Of a DNA stretch of 38,863 nucleotides, positions 14,207 to 21,117 are shown one piece after another. The notes beneath the pieces were generated by a model. The model was not told the origin of the DNA and did not search any database. It saw only the letters and a program-made list of their open reading frames with translations. Both the position numbers and the translations under genes were made by a program. The DNA comes from a virus, in IMG/VR virus record IMGVR_UViG_3300022538_000217, positions 1-38,863 of that record; one strand, written 5' to 3'. Each line of letters starts with the position of its first letter. Position 1 is the stretch's first letter.

Positions 14207-15760
14207 ATGCCGAAATATAAAAAATATAATTTCGTTAAAATATTAAAAGAGTACAATAAAGAATACAAAAAAAATTCCTCACTTGTTCCAGAAATAAGCA
14301 AAGCTATAATAGTACACTCCCTTGAACCTAGCAGCTTTGATGTTACATATAGGGATGGGTACAGCGACTCCCGTGACGACTCTTTGGAGAATTTTCTATA
14401 TTACAAAGTTCTTTCGCCCCCTGATGTTGGAAAACTTATAGCATTTATACTACATAAAGAAGAAGGTAGTTTGAGTCTAAAAATAGTAATATTACCATCA
14501 AACAAAATAAGATATGCTTATTTACAGAGTAATTATTTTGCCTCAGGTGTTGGCAATCTCGGCAAGAGTTGTATGCGTTCAAAGGAACACCAAAGGTCAT
14601 TAAATTTTTATATTAAGAATAATGTGAAAATTGTTGTAGTTACAGACGATAATCATAAAATACATGCCCGTGCTTTACTGTGGGATAATGTTAAGTCCAT
14701 ACAACTCAAAACCTCATTTACATATTTAGATAGAGTATACACCAAATCAGAACATCTTGTATCTTTATTCAATGATTTGGCAAAGGAGAATAACTGGAAA
14801 GCTTATCAGACAACCAGCCCTGGAAATGCAAAAAGTGGTTATTATATAGATAATATAGATGTAACAAATATGTGCCACTTTCCCTATACTGATACATTTA
14901 GGTTCCTGTATTACAAAGATAATCTTGTTGCCTCAAGTACACCAAACAGTATTATTCATATGATAAAACATACAGATTGTCTTATACACCTAACTAATCA
15001 AAGTAATGGTGGGTATTATCCAGAACTCGACCCCAATAGGGTACGAGAGGCGATTAGTGGTAACTACATATCTAAGAAAGACGCTGTTAAAGTAAAAAGA
15101 TACAATGGATATGTATTAAAAAGAAATATTGCAAATATAGACGGTGCTTACTACAGTATTTTTGATGATTTAATAGTAAAAGCAGCAAACGATAAGTATA
15201 TACTTAAAGAAAACTCTGTAACCGAGATTTTCACTAACAATGTAATAGATAAAAGTAAAGCCATACAATCTCCCAAATATAAAGAATATATATATAAATC
15301 TAATGTTGTATACATTAAAGATGAGATATACCATAAGCTTGACAATAATATTATTTGTTTTCATGATAAATGGTATCACATTTCACAATGTTTTATAAAT
15401 TATAATCGGGAAGAAGCGAATAAGGAGATTGCAAAGCAACCAGTGTTCTTTCACCAAGATTTATCTAAAAACTGGGTACCTTATGTAACAGTAACAAGAG
15501 AAGGAGATATAATACCGAAAGAACACGCAATAATAGCATACGACCTCATCTGTAATCCGGCATTAGATGAAATTCAGTATCAGGAGAGATATTTTACAGA
15601 AAGGTCGGGGCTTATTAAACTTACTACTGGTGAGTTTATAGTGGATACACCTAACAACAGAAAGTATCTAAAAAAGTTTAATAATAAGTACTATATAAAA
15701 CAGGATTTTAAGTTACCTAATAAAAAGCAATTAGCGTTTGACTTCGGGGGTATAAAATGA
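14207..15760 (+). CDS. Large protein of unknown function with C-terminal QLAFDF tail
   Basis: A 517-residue protein with AAGGAG before the ATG. An N-terminal domain (about 1-240) has a conserved-looking core GNLGKSCMRSKEHQ, KIVVVTDDNHKIHARALLW and TYLDRVYT, a combination I have a sense of from large phage proteins of unknown function. The rest is repeated Tyr/Lys/Asn-rich strands (for example KRYNGYVLKRN, KYKEYIYKSN, NRKYLKKFNNKYY) that look like a repetitive beta structure. It ends KKQLAFDFGGIK, a variant of the tail found on twelve miniproteins downstream. Its stop overlaps the first of these. No enzyme motif is recognised. Confidence 0.8.
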   Translation: MPKYKKYNFVKILKEYNKEYKKNSSLVPEISKAIIVHSLEPSSFDVTYRDGYSDSRDDSLENFLYYKVLSPPDVGKLIAFILHKEEGSLSLKIVILPSNKIRYAYLQSNYFASGVGNLGKSCMRSKEHQRSLNFYIKNNVKIVVVTDDNHKIHARALLWDNVKSIQLKTSFTYLDRVYTKSEHLVSLFNDLAKENNWKAYQTTSPGNAKSGYYIDNIDVTNMCHFPYTDTFRFLYYKDNLVASSTPNSIIHMIKHTDCLIHLTNQSNGGYYPELDPNRVREAISGNYISKKDAVKVKRYNGYVLKRNIANIDGAYYSIFDDLIVKAANDKYILKENSVTEIFTNNVIDKSKAIQSPKYKEYIYKSNVVYIKDEIYHKLDNNIICFHDKWYHISQCFINYNREEANKEIAKQPVFFHQDLSKNWVPYVTVTREGDIIPKEHAIIAYDLICNPALDEIQYQERYFTERSGLIKLTTGEFIVDTPNNRKYLKKFNNKYYIKQDFKLPNKKQLAFDFGGIK

Positions 15761-15951
15761 ATTTTAAGGTAGGTGATAAGGTTATGGTAAAAACACCTGG
15801 ATGGCAGGAAGAATGCGTAGTCATTAAAATGGGATGTAGCAGCAAGATAATGTTTGTACGTAGAACTGACGGAGCGGTACCAGCCATATACAAAAGTTGG
15901 GCATTGCCTATATCTAAAAACCAGCAACTACTATTCAATTTTATGGATTAA
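15757..15951 (+). CDS. SH3-like miniprotein with QLLFNF tail (family member 1)
   Basis: 64 residues: N-terminal FKVGDKVMV strand, a short barrel-like body, AIYKSWALPI, then the tail NQQLLFNFMD. Closest to member 2 at 17497, which shares the AIYxSWA block. Start overlaps the previous stop (ATGA). Members of this family have the KVGD...G..G.V pattern of small SH3/KOW-like barrels plus a C-terminal QLxFxF peptide. The peptide resembles bacterial sliding-clamp-binding motifs (inference). Confidence 0.85.
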   Translation: MNFKVGDKVMVKTPGWQEECVVIKMGCSSKIMFVRRTDGAVPAIYKSWALPISKNQQLLFNFMD

Positions 15952-15955
15952 AATT

Positions 15956-16183
15956 ATGAATGAATTTACAAAACTATTCAGAATAAAACTTGATAAACAT
16001 ATCGTACCACAACGAATACAGGAATTGGGATATGAGGCTTGTAATCGCCTCGATAGTGTTGAGAATGCCCTTATCTGTATATCAGAAGCATCTGTGAAGT
16101 TTGAGCGTAAACATCATAAAGTGGGGCAAAAGCTCTTAACAAAAGCATTTAGAATTATTGAAACTGCTATGGAGATTTCATAA
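15956..16183 (+). CDS. Hypothetical helical protein (75 aa)
   Basis: ATG 15956 follows the family-1 miniprotein by five bases. The protein is helical and basic (FTKLFRIKLDKHIVPQRIQE; FERKHHKVGQKLLTKAFRII). The stop overlaps the peptidase start as TAATG, suggesting coupled expression and perhaps joint function with it. No family recognised. Confidence 0.7.
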   Translation: MNEFTKLFRIKLDKHIVPQRIQELGYEACNRLDSVENALICISEASVKFERKHHKVGQKLLTKAFRIIETAMEIS

Positions 16184-17421
16184 TGGATGCTTATTGGTTT
16201 CAAAAACTAATTGATGTGCTTAGAGTACAAACAAACAGTGAGAACGAAAAACTGATGGTACTGTATCTCGATAAAGAACTTAGAAAACTAAAGTTACCCT
16301 ATACTATTGACGCTGCTGGAAATATCCTTGTTACAAAAGGTAAGGCAAAAACCTACCCTTGTGTGGTATCACATATGGACACTGTGCACAGTTTTGTGCC
16401 TAATTTTAATGTATATCAAGATATAGATGATAACGATACATTGTTTGCATTAAATGGTAAAGAGAGAGTAGGTGTAGGTGGAGACGATAAATGCGGTGTA
16501 TTTGCATGTTTGTACCTATTAAAGACAGTACCGCAAATAAAGGTTGTATTTTTCTCAAGAGAAGAAAAAGGGTGTGCTGGCAGTAGAGCCATAGATAAAG
16601 GATTCTTTGCTAACTGTCGATACCTAATACAGTTAGACAGAAGGGGGAGTAGAGATTTCATTCAAACTTATTGGAGTAAGAAAACTATATCCCACGAATT
16701 CTCCTCTGAGATTGGGTTGATAAAAAAGAAGTATAGATACAAGAATGCTACTGGTACTGTTACAGATGTAATGAGACTATGGGATGATAGGGTAGGAATT
16801 TCTTGTATTAATCTATCCTGTGGATACTACCAACCTCATACTAATTGGGAGTATGTCTCTATCAAGGGTTTATGGAATAGCGTAAAATTTACAGAGGAAG
16901 TAGTAAATAGTATGCAGCCAAAAAGGTATGCTTCATTACCCCCTGTATCAACCGTAGTAACAACATTAGTTGCCCGAAGTTACCCAAGCTATGACATGTG
17001 TAGTGTATGCAAAAGATGGAAAAAAGATACATTGTTATATAAAATCAAAAACAGTAAAGAGAAAATATGCTGGTCTTGCAAAGTAGATAAGAATCTTAAA
17101 AAAGTAAGAGAACACTCTGATAATAAAAATATAGATTACAGTAAACTACCAAACGGTGATATTATACTCTTTCTCTGTCACGAATGTGGTAAGAGAACAG
17201 ACGAAATGAAAAAAGGGGATAGTTTGAGGTATTATGCAGGGGACGATAATCATTTATACTGTAATGAATGTGCTTCGGTACTCTTTGCAGCCAATGTAGA
17301 AAAGCCCCCTGCAAAGTGCTATGTGTGTGATAAGATAATACCGAAAGACCACCAGGTTATAGAACGATTTGGTGTGCGTGTATGTGAATATTGTGCTACT
17401 CAAGAGGAGCTAACCTGTTAA
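16183..17421 (+). CDS. M20/M28-type metallopeptidase fused to zinc ribbons
   Basis: A 412-residue protein. The first 245 residues carry the metal ligands and catalytic residues of co-catalytic zinc peptidases in order: His64 and Asp66 (SHMDTVH), Asp101 (GVGGDDKCG), Glu127-Glu128 (SREEKG), Asp152 (IQLDRRG) and His219 (YQPHTN). Only 67 residues separate Asp152 from His219, too few for the M20 dimerisation domain, so a single-domain form. Residues about 270-412 hold three paired CxxC ribbons (CSVC/CWSC, CHEC/CNEC, CYVC/CEYC). Such enzymes normally trim peptides; the ribbons suggest docking to protein or nucleic acid. Its target is unknown. Confidence 0.85.
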   Translation: MDAYWFQKLIDVLRVQTNSENEKLMVLYLDKELRKLKLPYTIDAAGNILVTKGKAKTYPCVVSHMDTVHSFVPNFNVYQDIDDNDTLFALNGKERVGVGGDDKCGVFACLYLLKTVPQIKVVFFSREEKGCAGSRAIDKGFFANCRYLIQLDRRGSRDFIQTYWSKKTISHEFSSEIGLIKKKYRYKNATGTVTDVMRLWDDRVGISCINLSCGYYQPHTNWEYVSIKGLWNSVKFTEEVVNSMQPKRYASLPPVSTVVTTLVARSYPSYDMCSVCKRWKKDTLLYKIKNSKEKICWSCKVDKNLKKVREHSDNKNIDYSKLPNGDIILFLCHECGKRTDEMKKGDSLRYYAGDDNHLYCNECASVLFAANVEKPPAKCYVCDKIIPKDHQVIERFGVRVCEYCATQEELTC

Positions 17422-17474
17422 GCAATTATCTAACAAGAATAGACAATTTTGTCTTGTTAAGCAGTTACTTAATT
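17416..17474. promoter_or_regulatory. Tandem operator-like dyads and hairpin
   Basis: TGTTA-N10-TAACA at 17416-17435, ending TATCTAACA, matches the two dyads at 9203-9222 and 9243-9262. A degenerate copy starts 39 bases later (17455-17474, TGTTAAGCAGTTACTTAATT). Between them TAACAAGA (17431-17438) and TCTTGTTA (17452-17459) form a perfect 8-bp hairpin. The first half-site lies in the end of the peptidase gene. Likely regulator-binding; the HTH gene at 17741 is close by. Confidence 0.55.
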
Positions 17475-17496
17475 TATTGTCGGTTAGGAGCTAAAA

Positions 17497-17736
17497 ATGC
17501 AGTTTTTTAAGGTAGATGATAAGGTTGTATTAACAAATGTAGCGACATGGTATGGCGGTGCCTTACAGAGAAATGAAAAATGTGTAGTTACACGCTTAGG
17601 TGTCGACTCCAAGTACGTAAGTGACCCAGTTATATGGGTGAAAAATACCAAAGGAATAGAAACAGCTATATATCAAAGTTGGGCATCCAAAATTACACCT
17701 AACCACCAACAGTTATTATTCAATTTTATGGAGTAG
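17497..17736 (+). CDS. SH3-like miniprotein with QLLFNF tail (family member 2)
   Basis: 79 residues. FKVDDKVVL opens the barrel, AIYQSWASKI closes it, and the tail is NHQQLLFNFME. It shares the AIYxSWA block with member 1, so the pair are nearest relatives. TTAGGAG lies 7 bases before the ATG. It is the first gene after the operator cluster at 17416-17474. Confidence 0.85.
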   Translation: MQFFKVDDKVVLTNVATWYGGALQRNEKCVVTRLGVDSKYVSDPVIWVKNTKGIETAIYQSWASKITPNHQQLLFNFME

Positions 17737-17740
17737 TTAT

Positions 17741-17995
17741 ATGACTACAAAACAAATAATAACATTAGTTCTTTTTGCACAAAACTATTCATTGCAAACC
17801 ATTGCAAAGAGACAAAGGGTATCACTAACAACTGTGAGGCAACGCATAAAAGCCCTTAGTAAAAACCATTCCAGGGAATTTAACAACGCTCTTGCTTTAC
17901 GAAATAGTTACAAAAGAATACGAGACGGTATTAGATATACTGACCGCTTCAAAGATATGGATGCCGAGTTAGGCAATATTCACACTAAGTTTTAG
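17741..17995 (+). CDS. Small helix-turn-helix DNA-binding protein
   Basis: 84 residues. A helix-turn-helix is visible in NYSLQTIAKRQRVSLTTVRQ at about residues 14-33, similar in spacing to sigma region 4 or LuxR-type HTHs, followed by a basic helix (RIKALSKNHSREF). Position just after the operator-like dyads suggests it is the regulator that binds them; that is inference. It is followed by the 18.0-kb control region. Confidence 0.75.
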   Translation: MTTKQIITLVLFAQNYSLQTIAKRQRVSLTTVRQRIKALSKNHSREFNNALALRNSYKRIRDGIRYTDRFKDMDAELGNIHTKF

Positions 17996-18005
17996 GCATA
18001 ACTGA

Positions 18006-18022
18006 TACAATCGTTACAGGTG
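18006..18022 (+). repeat. Repeat shared with the 9.2-kb control region
   Basis: TACAATCGTTACAGGTG, the uninterrupted form of the sequence at 9175-9200. It opens a 205-base gene-free stretch after the HTH gene, and the same stretch carries two more blocks shared with the divergent control region. Confidence 0.5.
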
Positions 18023-18054
18023 TAAGAGAAACTTTGATAAATTTAAGATTTTTC

Positions 18055-18167
18055 TGAGATTTATTTATTATAGGGCGTAAAAATACAACCGATTCCGTAC
18101 TAAGTAAAAAGGGCTATAGTATTTATAACCTAAGTGCTAATATATGCGGGACGCAATATAAAGCACT
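18055..18167 (+). promoter_or_regulatory. Second control region with leader motif and stem-loop
   Basis: Contains TGAGATTTATTTATTA...GTAAAAAT (18055-18084; a near copy precedes the 8523 start on the minus strand), CGTACTAAGTAAAAAGGG (18096-18113; near copy at 8723-8740), and the stem-loop CCTAAGTGCT-N23-AGCACTAAG (stem 18133-18138 with 18162-18167; counterpart 8576-8608). TAAGT units recur several times. It precedes the gene at 18205 by about 40 bases and probably holds a regulated promoter. Confidence 0.55.
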
Positions 18168-18204
18168 AAGTATAAGTACAAAGTACTATATAGGGGTTTA
18201 TATA

Positions 18205-18456
18205 ATGAAATGGCATGAAAAGTTTAAGGTCGGACAAAAGGTTAAAGTTATCCGAAAAATTAAATATTGGAATGGTGTGTCTTGGAATAGTGGTCAGATG
18301 GACAATACAATAGGTAAAGTTTATACAATAGTTCAAGTGGATGAAAAATATGGGTATCAGTTGCAGACACATAATATTTATGGTTATTGGTATCCATTAG
18401 AATCATTATCTTATGTTAAAGGCGAACAGTTATTATTTAGTTTTATGGAAGGGTAG
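18205..18456 (+). CDS. SH3-like miniprotein with QLLFSF tail (family member 3)
   Basis: 83 residues. FKVGQKVKVIRKI opens the domain, NTIGKVYTIV forms the central strand, WYPLESLSYV closes it and the tail is GEQLLFSFMEG. First gene after the second control region, with TAGGGG upstream of the ATG. Tyr/Trp content is higher than in other members. Confidence 0.85.
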   Translation: MKWHEKFKVGQKVKVIRKIKYWNGVSWNSGQMDNTIGKVYTIVQVDEKYGYQLQTHNIYGYWYPLESLSYVKGEQLLFSFMEG

Positions 18457-18460
18457 TATT

Positions 18461-18904
18461 ATGTCAAATTATTCTAAAGAGGAGATTGCAGCTTTTAAGG
18501 AGAAAGATTTAAGAATAAGCAGATTAGCTATATTAAAATCACTAATAGAAAAATGTTCAGAGGAGGACGTTTATGGAGTTGATAAAATTGTTGAACTGAT
18601 GGCTAAGTACATTGATTATGTCTACGAGGAACGTAAGGAGACTACAAAAAGGGGTCAAGTTGCCAGTGTAGGTGACAGTACCGAGGGCATTAAATGGGAA
18701 CAGATAGCCAAAGGATTAAATCTTGCTATACCTAACAGCCAAAATATAAAGATACTCAATCAGGTTATTGATGAGTATAAAAAGGCACATAAAGCAAGTG
18801 CTAATCCTCCCGATATTCTTGTTCACATTATCAGTACCTTCGGGAAATACCCCCACAATCCAGAAAGTGTAAGTAAAATTGTTAGTTCATTTTTTGAAAG
18901 GTGA
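18461..18904 (+). CDS. Hypothetical replication-region protein (147 aa)
   Basis: ATG 18461, five bases after the family-3 stop region. Helical, begins MSNYSKEEIAAFKEKDLRIS and has a linker (KRGQVASVGDST) dividing two helical halves, with a C-terminal segment rich in helix caps (NPESVSKIVSSFF). It resembles uncharacterised phage proteins found near helicase genes. No catalytic motif is visible. Confidence 0.75.
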   Translation: MSNYSKEEIAAFKEKDLRISRLAILKSLIEKCSEEDVYGVDKIVELMAKYIDYVYEERKETTKRGQVASVGDSTEGIKWEQIAKGLNLAIPNSQNIKILNQVIDEYKKAHKASANPPDILVHIISTFGKYPHNPESVSKIVSSFFER

Positions 18905-18909
18905 CACAG

Positions 18910-19269
18910 ATGAAAACGAAAGTAAAGTTAAACGGCAAAAAGGTCACTATTGACCTTAGCAAGCCAAAAGTAGCAAAGCTTGTAACAGAGCTGGTGCAGG
19001 CATGTCTCACAAGAACATTCCCAATCGGGATGGTACTTGAGCACGCAAATGGCACGGAGTATCAACTGGCATCAATCAAGAGCAACAAGTATACTTCGGC
19101 AAGAGCATACCTGGTCAACACAGATACCGGACGTGCTCGCAACAGCAGCAAGGTCGTGCCGGTTCTGGGCGACTTCCACTCTGAGGATGGTCTGTACACA
19201 GAAGACCTTCCGTGCGAGCGTGATAAATTCGTAGACCCAGACGAAGACGGTGAGTACATAGATATATAG
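18910..19269 (+). CDS. GC-rich small protein (119 aa), likely strongly expressed
   Basis: ATG 18910 follows AAGGTG; a GTG at 18901 is the alternative. The protein is a basic N-terminal domain (MKTKVKLNGKKVTIDL) with a beta-rich middle and a very acidic C-terminus (DPDEDGEYIDI). Base composition by rough count is 45-57 percent G+C, against about 28 percent just upstream, with codon choices unlike its neighbours. It is followed by a stem-loop. High expression or recent acquisition would both fit. No family recognised. Confidence 0.8.
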   Translation: MKTKVKLNGKKVTIDLSKPKVAKLVTELVQACLTRTFPIGMVLEHANGTEYQLASIKSNKYTSARAYLVNTDTGRARNSSKVVPVLGDFHSEDGLYTEDLPCERDKFVDPDEDGEYIDI

Positions 19270-19281
19270 TCTATGTAAGTA

Positions 19282-19316
19282 AAAGGCATGAGGTAGAGGT
19301 TTTGCCTTGTGCCTTT
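19282..19316 (+). terminator. Stem-loop after the GC-rich gene
   Basis: AAAGGCA (19282-19288) pairs with TGCCTTT (19310-19316), seven pairs around a 21-base loop; only a short T-rich stretch follows. It may be a weak terminator or transcript-stabilising hairpin after a strongly expressed gene. Confidence 0.4.
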
Positions 19317-19330
19317 ATTGGAATCATATT

Positions 19331-19579
19331 ATGAAATATAAATACCCAATAGGTACTCGAATTAGATATAAAGGGAGTGCTAAGCAAGATGTTGGTAAGG
19401 AAGGTAAAATTGTTGGATGGGTAAATCCACGTATTGTACGTATCGTAATACCAAATTCACACGTAGCATTACATTGTTACAATGACTCTACTCATCCTTG
19501 GACTACTTATATAACAGATGTAGAGATATTAGCAATAAAAAACCAACAGTTACTATTTGAGTTTATGAATGAGGAGTAA
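19331..19579 (+). CDS. SH3-like miniprotein with QLLFEF tail (family member 4)
   Basis: 82 residues. YPIGTRIRYKGSA opens the domain in the PIGT form shared with members 6, 7 and 8; VGKEGKIVGW is the central turn and strand, ITDVEILA the last strand, and NQQLLFEFMNEE the tail, which runs three residues past the usual end. Confidence 0.85.
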   Translation: MKYKYPIGTRIRYKGSAKQDVGKEGKIVGWVNPRIVRIVIPNSHVALHCYNDSTHPWTTYITDVEILAIKNQQLLFEFMNEE

Positions 19580-19583
19580 TATT

Positions 19584-19850
19584 ATGAGTAGTAGTAAACC
19601 AGAACATACAGTAAGATGTGGTGGCATCCAGTTAGCAATATGGGCTAATGAAACCACTAAAGGAACATTTCAGAGTATCACAATAGACAAGTCATACAAG
19701 GATGGGGAGACTTGGAAGCGTACTAAGAGCTTTAAGCCAGCAGATTTGGTTAAACTACAGCTTGGTATTGGTAAAGTTCTTGAGTATCTCTATTTAAGGC
19801 CAGATGTAATACAACCTAAAGTTGATAAAAATGATGGCATACCATTTTGA
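19584..19850 (+). CDS. Conserved hypothetical protein, possible ssDNA-binding fold
   Basis: 88 residues with GGIQLAIWANETTKGTFQSI followed by SYKDGETWKRT and a C-terminal helix that contacts LVKLQLGIGKVLEYL. The IWxNE...F.S.T....YKD...W pattern is a family I know from many bacteria and phages as uncharacterised, with a beta-sheet plus helix layout like PC4-type single-strand binding proteins. Location beside the helicase agrees, but DNA binding is only suggested. Confidence 0.7.
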   Translation: MSSSKPEHTVRCGGIQLAIWANETTKGTFQSITIDKSYKDGETWKRTKSFKPADLVKLQLGIGKVLEYLYLRPDVIQPKVDKNDGIPF

Positions 19851-19860
19851 GGAATAAAAT

Positions 19861-20088
19861 ATGAAGTTTAAGGTAGGACAAATAGTAGAACTTGTGGATG
19901 ATAGTGGTATGGCTGCGGGTGTAGGGGCTACTGCTGTAGTAACAGGTGTCGGGACTCAATATCTTTCTGTGAAATGGATAAGAAATTCTCTGGATGATAA
20001 CCAGGGAAATGGTGGATACTGCCCACATTTATTCAAAGTTGTGTCACAAAAGGGCAAACAATTACTATTTAGTTTTATGGAGATATAA
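19861..20088 (+). CDS. SH3-like miniprotein with QLLFSF tail (family member 5)
   Basis: 75 residues. FKVGQIVELVDDSG, then GVGATAVVTGVG and YLSVKWI strands, and tail GKQLLFSFMEI. GAGGAATAAA precedes the ATG. Stop overlaps the start of member 6 as TAATG, so two family members are directly coupled here. Confidence 0.85.
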   Translation: MKFKVGQIVELVDDSGMAAGVGATAVVTGVGTQYLSVKWIRNSLDDNQGNGGYCPHLFKVVSQKGKQLLFSFMEI

Positions 20089-20318
20089 TGGCTACTAAAA
20101 AGTATCCAATAGGTACAAAGGTTAAATATATTGGGAGTTGTAGAAGCTGTAGTGAACATACTGGTAAAGTTATTAGGGCATATGATAATATGTGTCGTAT
20201 AACTTTACATCATTCCAATTGTAGTGGTGCAAGGGGTGGGAGTATTACGTGTGTCTGGTCTGATATAGAACGATTGATAAAAAAGAACAAGCAACTTTTG
20301 TTTGCCTTTATGGAATAA
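20088..20318 (+). CDS. SH3-like miniprotein with CxxC and QLLFAF tail (family member 6)
   Basis: 76 residues. YPIGTKVKYIGSCRSC opens the domain, TGKVIRAYDN is the central strand, two further cysteines follow (SNCSG, ITCVW), then WSDIERLI and tail NKQLLFAFME. More than half of its residues are shared with member 7, so the two arose by recent duplication. The four cysteines may bind zinc. Confidence 0.85.
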   Translation: MATKKYPIGTKVKYIGSCRSCSEHTGKVIRAYDNMCRITLHHSNCSGARGGSITCVWSDIERLIKKNKQLLFAFME

Positions 20319-20321
20319 TCT

Positions 20322-20633
20322 ATGTCCAAACCGTCTAAGCCACATTCAGAAGAAGACGTCTTTGATGTAATGAAAGACTACTCTCAAAAGAAGGGGTACT
20401 CATTCACTGATACACAGTTGAGGTTTATGGCTGAAAATTGCTATTTATTGTATGAGAGCAAGGATTGGTATGGTATAAAGTACTGGCCTCCGTTAGCAAT
20501 GAAATGGGTTCTCAACGAAAGAGGGAAGTTCAATAGTAAACCTACAAGTTATAAGAAACCTAAACCATGTGGTAAGTCAATTAGAGATAAGGTAATGGAA
20601 CGTGAAAACATGGAGCAAGAAAATGATGGATAA
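20322..20633 (+). CDS. Hypothetical protein upstream of the helicase (103 aa)
   Basis: 103 residues, beginning MSKPSKPHSEEDVFDVMKDY, with a helical, aromatic-rich core (LRFMAENCYLLYESKDWYGI, YWPPLAMKWVLNE) and a basic tail (KKPKPCGKSIRDK). It lies between family members 6 and 7 and two genes upstream of the DnaB-type helicase. It could be a helicase loader or primosome part, but I see no ATP-binding motif. Confidence 0.7.
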   Translation: MSKPSKPHSEEDVFDVMKDYSQKKGYSFTDTQLRFMAENCYLLYESKDWYGIKYWPPLAMKWVLNERGKFNSKPTSYKKPKPCGKSIRDKVMERENMEQENDG

Positions 20634-20853
20634 AACATACCCTATTGGTACTAATATTAAATACATTGGATACTGTAGGAAGTGTAAAGGTAAAACTGGT
20701 AAAATTATTAAGGCATATGACAACTGTGTTCGTGTAAGTTTACCACAATCTACTTGTAGCGGTGCCACAAGTGGTAGTATTGTATGTCGTTGGCCTGATG
20801 TAGAACTACTAATAACAAAAGGCCAACAGTTACTATTTGCTTTTATGGAGTAA
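20623..20853 (+). CDS. SH3-like miniprotein with CxxC and QLLFAF tail (family member 7)
   Basis: About 76 residues from ATG 20623 (GGAG 7 bases upstream; the next codon is also ATG). YPIGTNIKYIGYCRKC, TGKIIKAYDN, two more cysteines (STCSG, IVCRW), WPDVELLI and tail GQQLLFAFME. Close relative of member 6. It overlaps the preceding gene by 11 bases. Confidence 0.85.
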   Translation: MMDKTYPIGTNIKYIGYCRKCKGKTGKIIKAYDNCVRVSLPQSTCSGATSGSIVCRWPDVELLITKGQQLLFAFME

Positions 20854-20857
20854 GAAA

Positions 20858-21112
20858 ATGATTGACGTAGAATATAGGTTAAAGTTTCCAATAGGGGCTA
20901 CAATTAGATATACACCCAACGCACATAATGTTTGTTCTGCAGCATGTAAAGATATTGGTAAACAAGGAACGGTTATTGACCATTTGTACCATCAAGTAAA
21001 GATTTACTTACCTACATCAGAAAAACGAAGTAAAACTTGGAGAACACTGTGGAAGAATATAAAAAAGTTACCGCAGAAAAATGAACAATTATTATTTTCC
21101 TTTATGGAGTAG
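20858..21112 (+). CDS. SH3-like miniprotein with QLLFSF tail (family member 8)
   Basis: 84 residues from ATG 20858, with GGAG 7 bases upstream in the end of member 7. FPIGATIRYTPNAHNVCSAA, GKQGTVIDHL, WKNIKKLP and tail KNEQLLFSFME. It is immediately followed by the helicase gene, whose ribosome binding site overlaps its stop. Confidence 0.85.
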   Translation: MIDVEYRLKFPIGATIRYTPNAHNVCSAACKDIGKQGTVIDHLYHQVKIYLPTSEKRSKTWRTLWKNIKKLPQKNEQLLFSFME

Positions 21113-21117
21113 GTAAA

